Assembly: GCA_019753125.1 (NCBI GenBank)
Contig: JAIELH010000026.1
Span: forward strand, 1 to 64,000
Reading direction: 5' to 3'
Source of the DNA: Gallionellaceae bacterium
GTDB taxonomy: Bacteria > Pseudomonadota > Gammaproteobacteria > Burkholderiales > Gallionellaceae
DNA length: 64,000 nucleotides
The notes under the pieces were generated by a model. It was not told the origin of the DNA and ran no database searches. It saw only the letters and a program-made list of their open reading frames with translations. The position numbers and the translations under genes are program-made. Every line of letters begins with the position of its first letter. Position 1 is the stretch's first letter. Shown in pieces: positions 46,202 through 54,356 of this stretch.

Positions 46202-47341
46202 TTGAACGCATCGAATAGTATTGGTATCGTGACAGCGCAGCGTGTGCGATTCGACACCCCGCTGGTCTTCCGCAGCGGTGCGGTGTTGCCGCGCTACGAG
46301 CTGGCGTATGAGACCTATGGCAAGCTGAATGCCGGCAAGAGCAATGCGATCCTGATTTGCCATGCGCTGTCCGGACATCATCATGTGGCCGGCTATTACG
46401 CGGATGACCCGGCGAACACCGGCTGGTGGGACAACATGGTGGGGCCGGGCAAGCCGATCGACACCGATAAATTCTTTGTGATCGGGGTGAACAACCTCGG
46501 TGGCTGTCACGGTTCGACCGGGCCATCCTCGATCAATCCGGAAACAGGCAATCAATATGGCGCAAGCTTTCCGGTCATCACGGTGGAAGACTGGGTGGAG
46601 TCGCAGGCGCGTCTTGCCGACTTGCTCGGCATCCGGCAATTCGCCGCAGTGATCGGCGGCAGTCTGGGCGGCATGCAGGCGTTGCAATGGTCGCTGGCTT
46701 ACCCGGAGCGGGTGCGGCATGTCTTCGCGATCGCCGCCGCGCCGCGCCTTACCGCGCAGAACATCGCGTTCAACGACGTGGCGCGCAATGCGATCCTGAC
46801 CGACCCGGATTTTCATGGCGGCGATTATTACCAGCACGGTGTGGTGCCGACGCGCGGGCTGCGCCTGGCGCGCATGCTGGGGCATATCACTTACCTGTCC
46901 GACGATGCGATGGCCGACAAGTTCGGGCGCGGGCTGCGCGCCGACAAATTCGGCTATAACTACGACATCGAATTCGAGATCGAGTCCTATTTGCGTTATC
47001 AGGGCGACAAATTTGCCGCCTATTTTGACGCCAACACCTATTTACTGATGACCAAGGCTCTGGATTATTTCGACCCGTCGCATGATTTCGGCGGCGATTT
47101 GAACCGGGCGTTTTCCCGCGCGCAGGCGAATTTTCTGGTGATCTCGTTCACCACCGACTGGCGCTTCTCGCCACAGCGTTCGCGCGAAATCGTGCGCCCG
47201 TTGCTGCACAATCGCCGCAATGTCAGCTATGCGGAAATCACCTCCACGCATGGGCATGATTCCTTTCTGATGGAGCATCCGCATTATTTCGACGTGATGC
47301 GCGCCTATCTCGACAACGTAGCCAGCGAGTGCTGCAAATGA
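46202..47341 (+). CDS. metX: Homoserine O-acyltransferase (MetX family)
   Basis: This 379-residue alpha/beta hydrolase-fold enzyme activates homoserine for methionine synthesis by O-acetylation or O-succinylation. It shows the oxyanion region [11 protein letters not shown], the nucleophile elbow [10 protein letters not shown] with the catalytic Ser, and the catalytic His in [12 protein letters not shown]. The start is TTG 46202 ([13 protein letters not shown]), chosen because homologues share SIGIV near their N-terminus; GGGATAG is upstream. It is controlled by the SAM-II element just upstream and overlaps metW by four bases. Confidence 0.93.
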   Translation: MNASNSIGIVTAQRVRFDTPLVFRSGAVLPRYELAYETYGKLNAGKSNAILICHALSGHHHVAGYYADDPANTGWWDNMVGPGKPIDTDKFFVIGVNNLGGCHGSTGPSSINPETGNQYGASFPVITVEDWVESQARLADLLGIRQFAAVIGGSLGGMQALQWSLAYPERVRHVFAIAAAPRLTAQNIAFNDVARNAILTDPDFHGGDYYQHGVVPTRGLRLARMLGHITYLSDDAMADKFGRGLRADKFGYNYDIEFEIESYLRYQGDKFAAYFDANTYLLMTKALDYFDPSHDFGGDLNRAFSRAQANFLVISFTTDWRFSPQRSREIVRPLLHNRRNVSYAEITSTHGHDSFLMEHPHYFDVMRAYLDNVASECCK

Positions 47342-47952
47342 ACCCGAACGACATCGCCAAACTTGCGATAGCCCGGCCCGACTTCGCCGCGATCGCATCC
47401 TGGATACCCAAGGGCGCATCGGTGCTCGACCTCGGCTGCGGTGACGGCAGTCTGCTGCGCTACCTCAAGGAAACACGCGCCGTCAGCGGCTACGGCGTAG
47501 AGATCAGCGACCTCGATATCGTGTCGTGCATCGCCAACGGCGTGAACGTGATCCAGAACGACCTCGAGTCCGGTTTGTCCGATTTCGAAAGCGGCTCGTT
47601 CGACTTCGTGATGCTGTCGCAAACGCTGCAAGCGACGCGCCATACCGAGCCGTTGATTCAGGAGATGCTGCGCGTCGGACGCGAAGGCATCGTCAGCTTC
47701 CCCAACTTTAGTTACTGGCGCAACCGCCTCAGCGTGCTGCTCGGCAACATGCCGGTGTCGAGCGAATTGCCCTACCAGTGGTATGACACGCCGAACGTGC
47801 ATCTGTGCACGCTGAACGATTTCGAAACATTCTGCCGCGACCATCGCGTCGCGATACTCGAACGGCGCGTGATGACCGGCGAGCGCGAAATAAGCGTGCT
47901 GCCGAATCTGCTCGGCAGCACGGCGGTGTACCGGTTTCAGCGTGGGTTGTAG
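47338..47952 (+). CDS. metW: Methionine biosynthesis protein MetW
   Basis: This 204-residue methyltransferase-fold protein is always found beside metX in many proteobacteria and is needed for or stimulates MetX activity. Its motif I is [13 protein letters not shown], followed by [17 protein letters not shown] and [12 protein letters not shown], typical of MetW. ATG 47338 overlaps the metX stop (ATGA), so the two are translationally coupled. Confidence 0.92.
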   Translation: MNPNDIAKLAIARPDFAAIASWIPKGASVLDLGCGDGSLLRYLKETRAVSGYGVEISDLDIVSCIANGVNVIQNDLESGLSDFESGSFDFVMLSQTLQATRHTEPLIQEMLRVGREGIVSFPNFSYWRNRLSVLLGNMPVSSELPYQWYDTPNVHLCTLNDFETFCRDHRVAILERRVMTGEREISVLPNLLGSTAVYRFQRGL

Positions 47953-47963
47953 AGGTGCGATAA

Positions 47964-48041
47964 ATGGGACTGATCAATCCGCTGGCTGAAAACCTGATTC
48001 CAAAAATGAAAGCCCCCAATAAAATGGGCTTCCAGCCATGA
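47964..48041 (+). CDS. 25-codon small ORF coupled to the YhcG gene
   Basis: ATG 47964 is preceded by GAGGTG at good spacing. The ORF encodes MGLINPLAENLIP... and ends in a TGA that overlaps the ATG of the next gene (ATGA). It may be a leader peptide that couples translation to the nuclease gene, a remnant of a longer gene, or chance. No family is recognised. Confidence 0.35.
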   Translation: MGLINPLAENLIPKMKAPNKMGFQP

Positions 48042-49090
48042 GCATAATTACTTCATCAGCCGACAACCGCTATCAAGATTTCCTGCGCGACATCAAAACG
48101 CAGGTTGCCCAGAGCCGGATCGGTGCAGCGCGGGCGGTCAATCGCAGCCTCATCGGACTGTACTGGTCGTTGGGCAAAATGATTGTGGAGCGGCAAGAAG
48201 AGTTGGGCTGGGGGAGTGCGGTGGTCGATCAACTCTCTGCCGATTTGCGCAATGAGTTCCCCGATATGAGCGGGTTTTCACCGCGCAACCTTTGGGACAT
48301 CAAGCGTTTCTACGAAACCTATGTCAGCGCGCCCGAATTTCTGCGACAGCTTGTCGCAGAAATACCCTGGGGGCAGAACATCCTGATCTTTCAACGGGTA
48401 AAAAACGAAGCTGCGCGCCGCTACTATCTGGAAGCCACCGCCCGGCTGGGCTGGACGCGCAATGTACTGCTTAACCAGATCAAGGCCGGGGCGTATCAAG
48501 CAAGCCTGCAAGACAAAACACACAACTTTCCCGCTGTGCTGCCTCAGCACTTGGCCGAACAGGCAGATGAGGCGCTGAAAAGCCGTTATAGCCTGGAATT
48601 CCTTGGTATCAATCAAACTGTGCACGAGCGCGAGCTGGAGAAACGGCTCATCGCCCGGCTCAAGGATTTTATGATTGAACTGGGTTATGGCTTTTGCTTC
48701 GTCGGCAGCCAATACCGGCTCACGCTGAGCGAAAACGAATATTTTATTGATCTGCTGTTCTACCACCGCTTCCTGAAATGCTTGGTTGCGGTCGAACTTA
48801 AGACCGGGCGCTTTCGCCCCGAATATGCGGGTAAGATGGACTTCTATCTCGAAGTACTGAATGAAAAAGAGCGCGCGCCGGACGAAAACCCCGCCATCGG
48901 CATCATCCTGTGTGCGGAGCGCGACCAACTGGAAGTCGAGTTCAGCCTGAAGTCCAAAGCGAATGCAATCGGCGTGGCAACTTACCAGCTCTACCCCAAA
49001 TTGCCCAAAGAATACCAAGGCCGTTTGCCGACCGAGGAAGACTGGCAACGCCTGCTTGAATCGGCGCGAAATTCGGAATCCACAACATGA
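48038..49090 (+). CDS. YhcG-type PD-(D/E)xK nuclease (DUF1016)
   Basis: This 350-residue protein has an N-terminal DUF1016 helical domain (INTAR-like GAARAVNRSLIGLYWSLGKMI, then GFSPRNLWDIKRFYE, IPWGQNILIFQRV) and a C-terminal nuclease domain. The active-site pattern is EYFIDLLFYHRFLKCLVAVE with ELKTG. Proteins of this family are linked to type I restriction loci and phage defence, or to DNA repair. It sits between metW and a truncated hsdM fragment, interrupting the usual metX-metW-ampG order. It looks intact. Confidence 0.85.
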   Translation: MSIITSSADNRYQDFLRDIKTQVAQSRIGAARAVNRSLIGLYWSLGKMIVERQEELGWGSAVVDQLSADLRNEFPDMSGFSPRNLWDIKRFYETYVSAPEFLRQLVAEIPWGQNILIFQRVKNEAARRYYLEATARLGWTRNVLLNQIKAGAYQASLQDKTHNFPAVLPQHLAEQADEALKSRYSLEFLGINQTVHERELEKRLIARLKDFMIELGYGFCFVGSQYRLTLSENEYFIDLLFYHRFLKCLVAVELKTGRFRPEYAGKMDFYLEVLNEKERAPDENPAIGIILCAERDQLEVEFSLKSKANAIGVATYQLYPKLPKEYQGRLPTEEDWQRLLESARNSESTT

Positions 49091-49217
49091 GCGCGCAAAT
49101 ACGATTGCTTGATCACGAGACAGCCTGCGCATGGATATTAAGCGGCAAGCGGGAGTCATCGTGCGGTAAGCTGTAGAGCGCGCCATACCTGCGGCGGCGT
49201 TTATATAAACAGGCGGA

Positions 49218-49583
49218 ATGAAAATAATGCTGGCCCCTTTGCCCCATCACGACTACCGCACCAACATCCACCACACGCTGAAAAAGAAGCCGCTGCGCTT
49301 CGAGGATTTGCAGGAATTCATCGCCTGCTACAACCCGCTCAACCGCTTTGATCGCAAGGAAGGCTGGAACGAGGCCACGAACCCCGAAGGGCGCTGGCGC
49401 AAATTCAGCTACGAGCAAATCATTGCGCGCGACAAGACCAGCCTGGATATTTTCTGGTTGAAGGACAAGAGCCTTGCCGATCTGGATAACCTGCCGGAAC
49501 CGGATGAGCTTGCACTGGAGATCATCGATAACCTGGAGGCCGGGCCGGACAGTTTCAGGACGGTTGTTGCGGCGCTGGAGTAA
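49218..49583 (+). pseudogene. hsdM: Truncated type I restriction-modification methylase subunit (HsdM C-terminus)
   Basis: This 121-residue frame reads YRTNIHHTLKKKPLRFEDLQ, then CYNPLNRF...EGRWRKFSYEQIIARDK and LDIFWLKDKSLADLDNLPEP, which is the conserved C-terminal end of HsdM. The SAM-binding and catalytic NPPF parts are absent, and no hsdS or hsdR genes are present, so it is a relic of a type I system. Its stop overlaps the ampG start by one base. The 127 bp between YhcG and this frame contain no intact gene. Confidence 0.85.
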
Positions 49584-50854
49584 TGGCAAGCATGCCCATC
49601 TGGCAACAACTCTTCACGCGCCGCATGCTGATCTGCGTGTTCACCGGTTTCGCCTCCGGTCTGCCGCTGTATCTGCTGTTTAATCTGATACCCGCCTGGT
49701 TGCGCAGCGAGCACGTCGATCTTAAAACCATCGGCCTGTTCGCGCTGATCCAGTTTCCCTATACGTGGAAATTCCTGTGGTCGCCGCTGCTGGACCGTTA
49801 CGTGGTGCCAGTGCTCGGGCGGCGGCGCGGCTGGATGCTGCTGACGCAGATCGGGCTGTTGCTGGTGATCGCGCTGCTCGGCGGATTCTCGCCGCAGCAC
49901 AGCCTGTCTTCGATCGTGCTGCTGTGCACGCTGCTCGCCTTTCTTTCCGCGACGCAGGATATCGTGCTCGACGCTTTCCGCCGCGAGCTGCTCTCCGATG
50001 CCGAGCTGGGGCTGGGCAACGCGGTGCATGTCAATGCATACCGCATCGCCGGGCTGGTTCCTGGTTCGCTGTCGCTGATTCTGGCCGACCATTTGCCGTG
50101 GGATATGGTGTTTATCATCACCGCGCTGTTCATGCTGCCCGGCATCGCGATGACGCTGCTGGCGAATGAGCCGCAGGGGGCGATTGCGCCGAAGACGCTG
50201 CGCGAGGCGGTGGTCGAGCCGTTCCGCGAATTCGTCGGGCGGCAGGGCTGGCAAGGTGCGCTGCTGATCCTGGCATTCCTGCTCTTCTACAAACTCGGCG
50301 ACAGCCTGTGCACCGCGCTGGCCACGCCGTTTTATCTCGACATGGGATTCACCAAATCGCAGATCGGCCTGATCGCGAAGAACGCCGGGCTGTGGCCGGC
50401 GGTAATCGGCGCACTGCTCGGCGGCGTCTGGATGCTGAAGCTCGGCATCAACCGCGCGCTGTGGCTGTTCGGCGTCGTGCAAGTCGTGTCGATATTCGGT
50501 TTCTACTGGCTGGCGCTGCAAGGGGTGCAGGCTGAAGTCAGCGCGGCGCATCTGACCCAGCTCGCGTTCGTGATCGGGCTGGAAGCGTTCGGGGTCGGCC
50601 TGGGTACGGCGGCCTTCGTCGCCTACATCGCGCACACCACCCATCCTTCCTACACCGCCACGCAGTTCGCGCTGTTCACCAGTCTCGCCGCCGTGCCGCG
50701 CACCTTCGTCAATGCGACGGCTGGCTGGCTGGTAGAGCAGATGGGCTGGAGCGGTTTCTTCCTGCTGTGCGCGGCACTGGCGATACCGGGGATGCTGTTG
50801 CTGCTGAAGGTCGCGCCGTGGAATAGTGTTGCCCGAAGCGAGCCAGTGACCTAA
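49583..50854 (+). CDS. ampG: AmpG-type muropeptide permease (MFS)
   Basis: This 423-residue major-facilitator protein has about 12 predicted transmembrane helices. AmpG markers are GFASGLPLYLLFNLIPAWLR, the PYTWKFLWSPLLDRY motif and FLSATQDIVLDAFRRELL, with ALFTSLAAVPRTFVNATAGW near the end. AmpG imports anhydromuropeptides from the periplasm for cell-wall recycling and can affect beta-lactamase induction. The ATG overlaps the stop of the hsdM fragment by one base (TAATG). Confidence 0.92.
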   Translation: MASMPIWQQLFTRRMLICVFTGFASGLPLYLLFNLIPAWLRSEHVDLKTIGLFALIQFPYTWKFLWSPLLDRYVVPVLGRRRGWMLLTQIGLLLVIALLGGFSPQHSLSSIVLLCTLLAFLSATQDIVLDAFRRELLSDAELGLGNAVHVNAYRIAGLVPGSLSLILADHLPWDMVFIITALFMLPGIAMTLLANEPQGAIAPKTLREAVVEPFREFVGRQGWQGALLILAFLLFYKLGDSLCTALATPFYLDMGFTKSQIGLIAKNAGLWPAVIGALLGGVWMLKLGINRALWLFGVVQVVSIFGFYWLALQGVQAEVSAAHLTQLAFVIGLEAFGVGLGTAAFVAYIAHTTHPSYTATQFALFTSLAAVPRTFVNATAGWLVEQMGWSGFFLLCAALAIPGMLLLLKVAPWNSVARSEPVT

Positions 50855-50871
50855 AACGGCTGGGATAACCG

Positions 50872-51681
50872 ATGAAGCATTTCCTGATGTGCGAGCCGAG
50901 ATTTTTTGAAGTGTGCTATGTGATCAATCCCTGGATGGAAGGCAACTTGGGGCAGGTGAACAAGGCGCTGGCGCAACAGCAGTGGGAAAATCTGTATGGC
51001 ATTGTGAAAAGACTGGCATCGGTCAGCCTGATCGAGCCTGTTGCCGGACTGCCGGATATGGTGTTCACCGCCAATGCGGGACTCGTCCGCAAAAATGAAA
51101 ATGGTACAAAAGATTTCATCGTCTCATCATTCCGCCATGCCGAGAGGCAACCGGAAGCAAAGCGGTTTGAAAAATTCTTTTCCTCCCATGGCTACAGGGT
51201 GCGGCATCTTCAGGCAAACACGCTATTCGAAGGTGCGGGGGATGCACTGTTCGATTCGCGGGAGAGGTTATGGGTCGGTTCTGGAATCAGGAGCGATTCA
51301 CATGCGCTGCATGAAATTGTCGGTGCGCTCGATATCGAAGCCTATGCGCTTGAGCTCATCGACCCCCGCTGGTATCACCTCGACACGGCGTTTTGTCCGC
51401 TGCCGGAAGGACGGATCATCGCCTATGAAAAAGCGTTCGCCGGGAACAGCGTGGCAACCCTTAACGATATCTTCGGTGAAAACATCATCTGGGTCTCTGA
51501 ATTCGACGCCAGAAATTTCGCCTGCAACGCGATCTCCATCAAGCGGAGCGTCATCATGCATCATGCCTCGGCAGAGCTGAAATTCGCATTGGCACAACAC
51601 GGCTTAGAAGTCATCGAGATAGATGTTTCCGAGTTCCTTAAATCCGGCGGCGCATGTAAATGCCTGACGCTGGAAATCTGA
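50872..51681 (+). CDS. Dimethylarginine dimethylaminohydrolase / amidinotransferase family protein
   Basis: This 269-residue pentein-fold enzyme has the Asp motif PDMVFTANAGLV, the Glu in FEGAGDALF, the catalytic His in WYHLDTAFCPL and the catalytic Cys in SGGACKCLTL near the C-terminus. Family members hydrolyse guanidino groups of arginine derivatives or deiminate arginine; the substrate here is not fixed. It follows ampG by 17 bp on the same strand and precedes the uracil-DNA glycosylase gene by four bases. Confidence 0.85.
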   Translation: MKHFLMCEPRFFEVCYVINPWMEGNLGQVNKALAQQQWENLYGIVKRLASVSLIEPVAGLPDMVFTANAGLVRKNENGTKDFIVSSFRHAERQPEAKRFEKFFSSHGYRVRHLQANTLFEGAGDALFDSRERLWVGSGIRSDSHALHEIVGALDIEAYALELIDPRWYHLDTAFCPLPEGRIIAYEKAFAGNSVATLNDIFGENIIWVSEFDARNFACNAISIKRSVIMHHASAELKFALAQHGLEVIEIDVSEFLKSGGACKCLTLEI

Positions 51682-51685
51682 ACAG

Positions 51686-52414
51686 GTGCAGGCAGTGAGC
51701 GCCGATGAATTGATTGCCGCCGCACAAAAATTGTCGCGCACCGTATCCGGCCTGTCTTTTTCTGCGCCGGTCACGCATGTCTATAACCCGCTCGATTATG
51801 CCTGGGCATGCCACGAGCAATACCTGCGGCGCTACGGCGATGGCAGGAAGCGCATCGTGTTTGTCGGCATGAATCCAGGCCCGTTCGGCATGACGCAAAT
51901 CGGCGTGCCGTTCGGCGAAATCGCGGCGGCGCGCGACTGGCTGCATCTTGATGCGCCCATTGCCAGGCCATCGCGAGAGAATCCGGCGCGCCCCATCGAA
52001 GGCTGGTCATGCCCGCGCAGCGAAGTGAGCGGACGGCGGTTGTGGGGGCTGTTCGCGCAACGCTTCGGCGAGGCAGACCAATTCTTCGCCGATCACTTCG
52101 TCGCCAACTACTGCCCGCTGGCGTTCTTCGCCGGCGCACGCAACCTCACGCCGGACAAACTGCCCGCAGACGAGGCCGCCCCGCTGTTTGCGGCCTGCGA
52201 CGCCCATCTGGCAGAAGTGGTGCGCTCATGCGGCGCGGAGTGGGTGATTGGCATCGGCGGCTTCGCGGAATCCCGCGCGCGCAACGCGCTGGCAAAGGTT
52301 CCAGGCATCCGCTTCGGCCGCATCCTGCACCCCAGCCCGGCCTCGCCCGCCGCCAATCGCGGCTGGGCAGAACAGGCTACCAGGCAGATGCAGGAATTAG
52401 GGTTGTGGGATTAG
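51686..52414 (+). CDS. SMUG1-type uracil-DNA glycosylase
   Basis: This 242-residue base-excision repair glycosylase of the SMUG family (UDG family 3) has motif A FVGMNPGPFGMTQIGVPFGE and motif B HPSPASPAANRGW near the C-terminus. The SMUG-like GMNPGPFGM loop has Asn instead of the usual Asp of Ung. It should remove uracil and possibly oxidised pyrimidines from DNA. It starts at GTG 51686 (or GTG 51695), just after the amidinotransferase stop. An IS110 remnant lies immediately beyond its 3' end. Confidence 0.85.
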   Translation: MQAVSADELIAAAQKLSRTVSGLSFSAPVTHVYNPLDYAWACHEQYLRRYGDGRKRIVFVGMNPGPFGMTQIGVPFGEIAAARDWLHLDAPIARPSRENPARPIEGWSCPRSEVSGRRLWGLFAQRFGEADQFFADHFVANYCPLAFFAGARNLTPDKLPADEAAPLFAACDAHLAEVVRSCGAEWVIGIGGFAESRARNALAKVPGIRFGRILHPSPASPAANRGWAEQATRQMQELGLWD

Positions 52415-52566
52415 TATCTATGCTCGCTGCCTGCGCTCGAAGATTGGTGTATTCCTCGCCCTTGGTCAGCATGGTGTAGATCAAGCGCGCCAACTTGAGC
52501 GCAGCGGCGGTCACGACTTCGGGCTTGTCCATGCGCCTGCACATTCTGCGGAAATATGCGCCCTGC
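52415..52566 (-). pseudogene. IS110-family transposase C-terminal remnant
   Basis: On the minus strand one frame reads GAYFRRMCRRMDKPEVVTAA, then ALKLARLIYTMLTKGEEY, the closing motif of IS110-type transposases. There is no upstream catalytic part. It lies between the uracil-DNA glycosylase gene and the end of cassette array 2. Confidence 0.75.
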
Positions 52567-52614
52567 GCTGACTGGCGAAAATATATGTGACGCTGACCCT
52601 AATCAATTCGGGCC

Positions 52615-53577
52615 TCATGTGGCTGGCCTAAAGAGCGCTAATACTTTTGTACGGAGAGCTTCGTCGCAGAATTCTTCCATGCCTAGCATTCGAATAAGAG
52701 CATCTACTTGTTCATCGCTTCGGTGTTCGTATGCGAGAAGCCTTTCAATTTTATGCTTTGGCAGATACTGATCGAAGTATTGAAATGGATTGGATGTCTT
52801 CGGCACATGCGAAATTATCAAGTTCCAACTGCACTTCTTCTGTATGCCTTCGTAGAGACGCTTGTATTCGAAGTAGGGCTGAAGGATTTGCGCATACTCT
52901 TCAAGTACGGCGCCTTTGTGCCAGGCATAAAAGCTTTGCACATGCTTTCGGTATTCAAAAAAGAGGTCGTAGATGTCGATTGTGTCCGAGGCGCTTTCAA
53001 TAAACTCCCGTGCTTTTGCGGTCCAGCCATCCCATGCAAGCAACTCAGGCTTCGTAACCGTGAATCGAGCCGCTCGTGAGTGGGACTTGAAGTCGTGATG
53101 AATGACCCAGTTAGCCTGTGCGATGCGCCAATGAGTGTTGTAGTTTCTGAGGCATTGCAAAAAATCGTGTAGCCCGGGAGAAGAGAAGGCGGCCTTCAAT
53201 CGATCAAAGTATTCGCTAACGGGTGCAGTCCCCTGAAATTTGCGTGCATGATCGACTAGCGCCATGAGAGACGAAGTGCAGTGAAAGAGCTTCTTTTTGA
53301 CAGCGCGAATATGGCTCTCAGCTTCATTCACGTTTGCTTGGTGCCAGAACGTCAGATTTTTGCTGTGATCTCCGAAGAGACATATCTCGTCGAGAAGCTC
53401 GGTGGTGCTTGCATGAAATATCCATATAGTGTCTTCGAGATCCCACACAGCGCGCCATAGCTTGCCGCCCGAGGTCTCTTCAATTGACTCTCTTGCGTCC
53501 GAGAAACTTGTGAATATCGCGGCCTCAATGATGTCGCGAGACCAAGGATGCGGGACGGTGTCGAGGTAGCGGGTCAT
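52615..53577 (-). CDS. Cassette gene: 320-residue protein of unknown function
   Basis: I do not recognise this protein. It is predicted to be soluble, mainly helical and rich in aromatic residues and histidine (IWIFHASTTELLDEI, NYNTHWRIAQANWVIHHDF, FFEYRKHVQSFYAWH), with no signal peptide or membrane segment. ATG 53577 is preferred to the TTG at 53586, which lies inside the GTTGGGC core site. It is the last gene of array 2 in the direction of reading. Its stop is followed by GGCCCGAAT, perhaps the start of an attC that was cut by the IS110 remnant. Confidence 0.65.
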   Translation of the reverse strand: MTRYLDTVPHPWSRDIIEAAIFTSFSDARESIEETSGGKLWRAVWDLEDTIWIFHASTTELLDEICLFGDHSKNLTFWHQANVNEAESHIRAVKKKLFHCTSSLMALVDHARKFQGTAPVSEYFDRLKAAFSSPGLHDFLQCLRNYNTHWRIAQANWVIHHDFKSHSRAARFTVTKPELLAWDGWTAKAREFIESASDTIDIYDLFFEYRKHVQSFYAWHKGAVLEEYAQILQPYFEYKRLYEGIQKKCSWNLIISHVPKTSNPFQYFDQYLPKHKIERLLAYEHRSDEQVDALIRMLGMEEFCDEALRTKVLALFRPAT

Positions 53578-53580
53578 GAG

Positions 53581-53676
53581 GCCCAACGTTAAGTGGCTAT
53601 CCTATTTGACGCAAAATATTGCATCAAGCAGTTGCCTGTTTGTTTATAAAATTTGATTCATGGTCACAAGCCTAAC
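53581..53676 (-). other. ORF-less cassette / attC-like 67-bp repeat, copy 1
   Basis: Between the core sites GTTAGGC (53676-53670) and GTTGGGC (53587-53581) on the minus strand lies 82 bp with no ORF. It contains the 67-bp repeat (53585-53651) that recurs at 55035-55101 with one mismatch. The repeat has a palindrome TTGATGCAATATTTTGCGTC, so it could be an attC whose R'' half is degenerate (AGGCAAC). Confidence 0.6.
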
Positions 53677-53735
53677 GTAATGGAGCTAAGGGGCTGCGCG
53701 CTTTTGCGCAGTCCCGCTTGAGCGCAGGATTAGAC
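53670..53735 (-). other. attC site of the BrnTA cassette
   Basis: On the minus strand GTCTAAT (53735-53729) and GTTAGGC (53676-53670) flank a 66-bp site with the segments AAGCGGGACTGCGC and AAAAGCGCGCAGCCCC. These match attC sites 2 and 3 of array 1. The brnA stop codon lies within its left box. Confidence 0.85.
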
Positions 53736-54044
53736 CGATGCATCCCTGAACGCCCGCAATACGGTATTGATCTTGGTTTGGTAACCCGGCCCTTGTGCCT
53801 TGAACCACTCAAGGACATCTCGATCCACACGAAGCGAAATTGAAGACTTTGTCGGGAGCGGCTCCAATCCACGACGGACAATCCCTCGAACGATATGTTT
53901 CAAACTTGCTTCAGGGTGTTCGGCAGTTGTCTCTGCTTTGGAGTGCTTTGACTCTAAACGAGCCCAGTCAGTTTTTGACTTCGTCGAAGTAGATTTGTGT
54001 TTCACGTTTTGTGGCTTTTCGGAATGAGATGATGCGGATTTCAT
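53730..54044 (-). CDS. brnA: BrnA-type antitoxin
   Basis: This 104-residue protein has a charged N-terminus. A ribbon-helix-helix type C-terminus (LPTKSSISLRVDRDVLEWFK, then TKINTVLRAFRDA) is typical of BrnA. It binds and neutralises BrnT and represses the operon. ATG 54044 is chosen because the open frame further upstream runs through brnT. It overlaps the 3' end of brnT by 77 bp, more than is usual. The last codons reach into the attC site. Confidence 0.85.
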   Translation of the reverse strand: MKSASSHSEKPQNVKHKSTSTKSKTDWARLESKHSKAETTAEHPEASLKHIVRGIVRRGLEPLPTKSSISLRVDRDVLEWFKAQGPGYQTKINTVLRAFRDASV

Positions 54045-54243
54045 GTTCGTTCTCCGTGTGGACAATTGATACGGTAACACCAGCGAGCAATCCCAGCGTA
54101 ACGAAGCGCTGCTCTCCATAACTGAACCGGTCGTCCTCGAAGGTGAAAGTGATGCCTTCGAACACGCGCGGTGCGTCGACAAAATCGAGCCCGTGGTCTT
54201 TCAGATTCCGGGTGCGCTTCGTTTCTGTCCAGAAAAATTGCAT
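53968..54243 (-). CDS. brnT: BrnT-type ribonuclease toxin
   Basis: This 91-residue toxin of the BrnT family (PF04365) has FFWTETKRTRNLKDHGLDF with the conserved histidine, APRVFEGITFTFEDDRFSY, LGLLAGVTVSIVHTENE and the closing IRIISFRKATKRETQIYF. It is a RelE-fold ribonuclease that arrests translation. It precedes brnA, as in other BrnTA loci, and the pair forms one integron cassette with the attC at 53670-53735. Confidence 0.9.
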   Translation of the reverse strand: MQFFWTETKRTRNLKDHGLDFVDAPRVFEGITFTFEDDRFSYGEQRFVTLGLLAGVTVSIVHTENEHEIRIISFRKATKRETQIYFDEVKN

Positions 54244-54294
54244 AGACGAATTGTATATACGTTTCGTGGACGTTGCAAGTCTCGGAGTGGGGAA

Positions 54295-54356
54295 GCCCTT
54301 GTAGTGGAATTAACCGGCTCCGCGCTTTTGCGTCCGGGTTGAATGTCGGGTTAGCC
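54295..54356 (-). other. attC site of the CPBP protease cassette
   Basis: On the minus strand GGCTAAC (54356-54350) begins a site with the stem AACCCGGACGC...GCGCGGAGCCGGTT and ends at CAAGGGC (54301-54295), a poor match to GTTRRRY. The length (62 bp) and stem are attC-like. The protease ORF runs through most of it. Confidence 0.6.
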
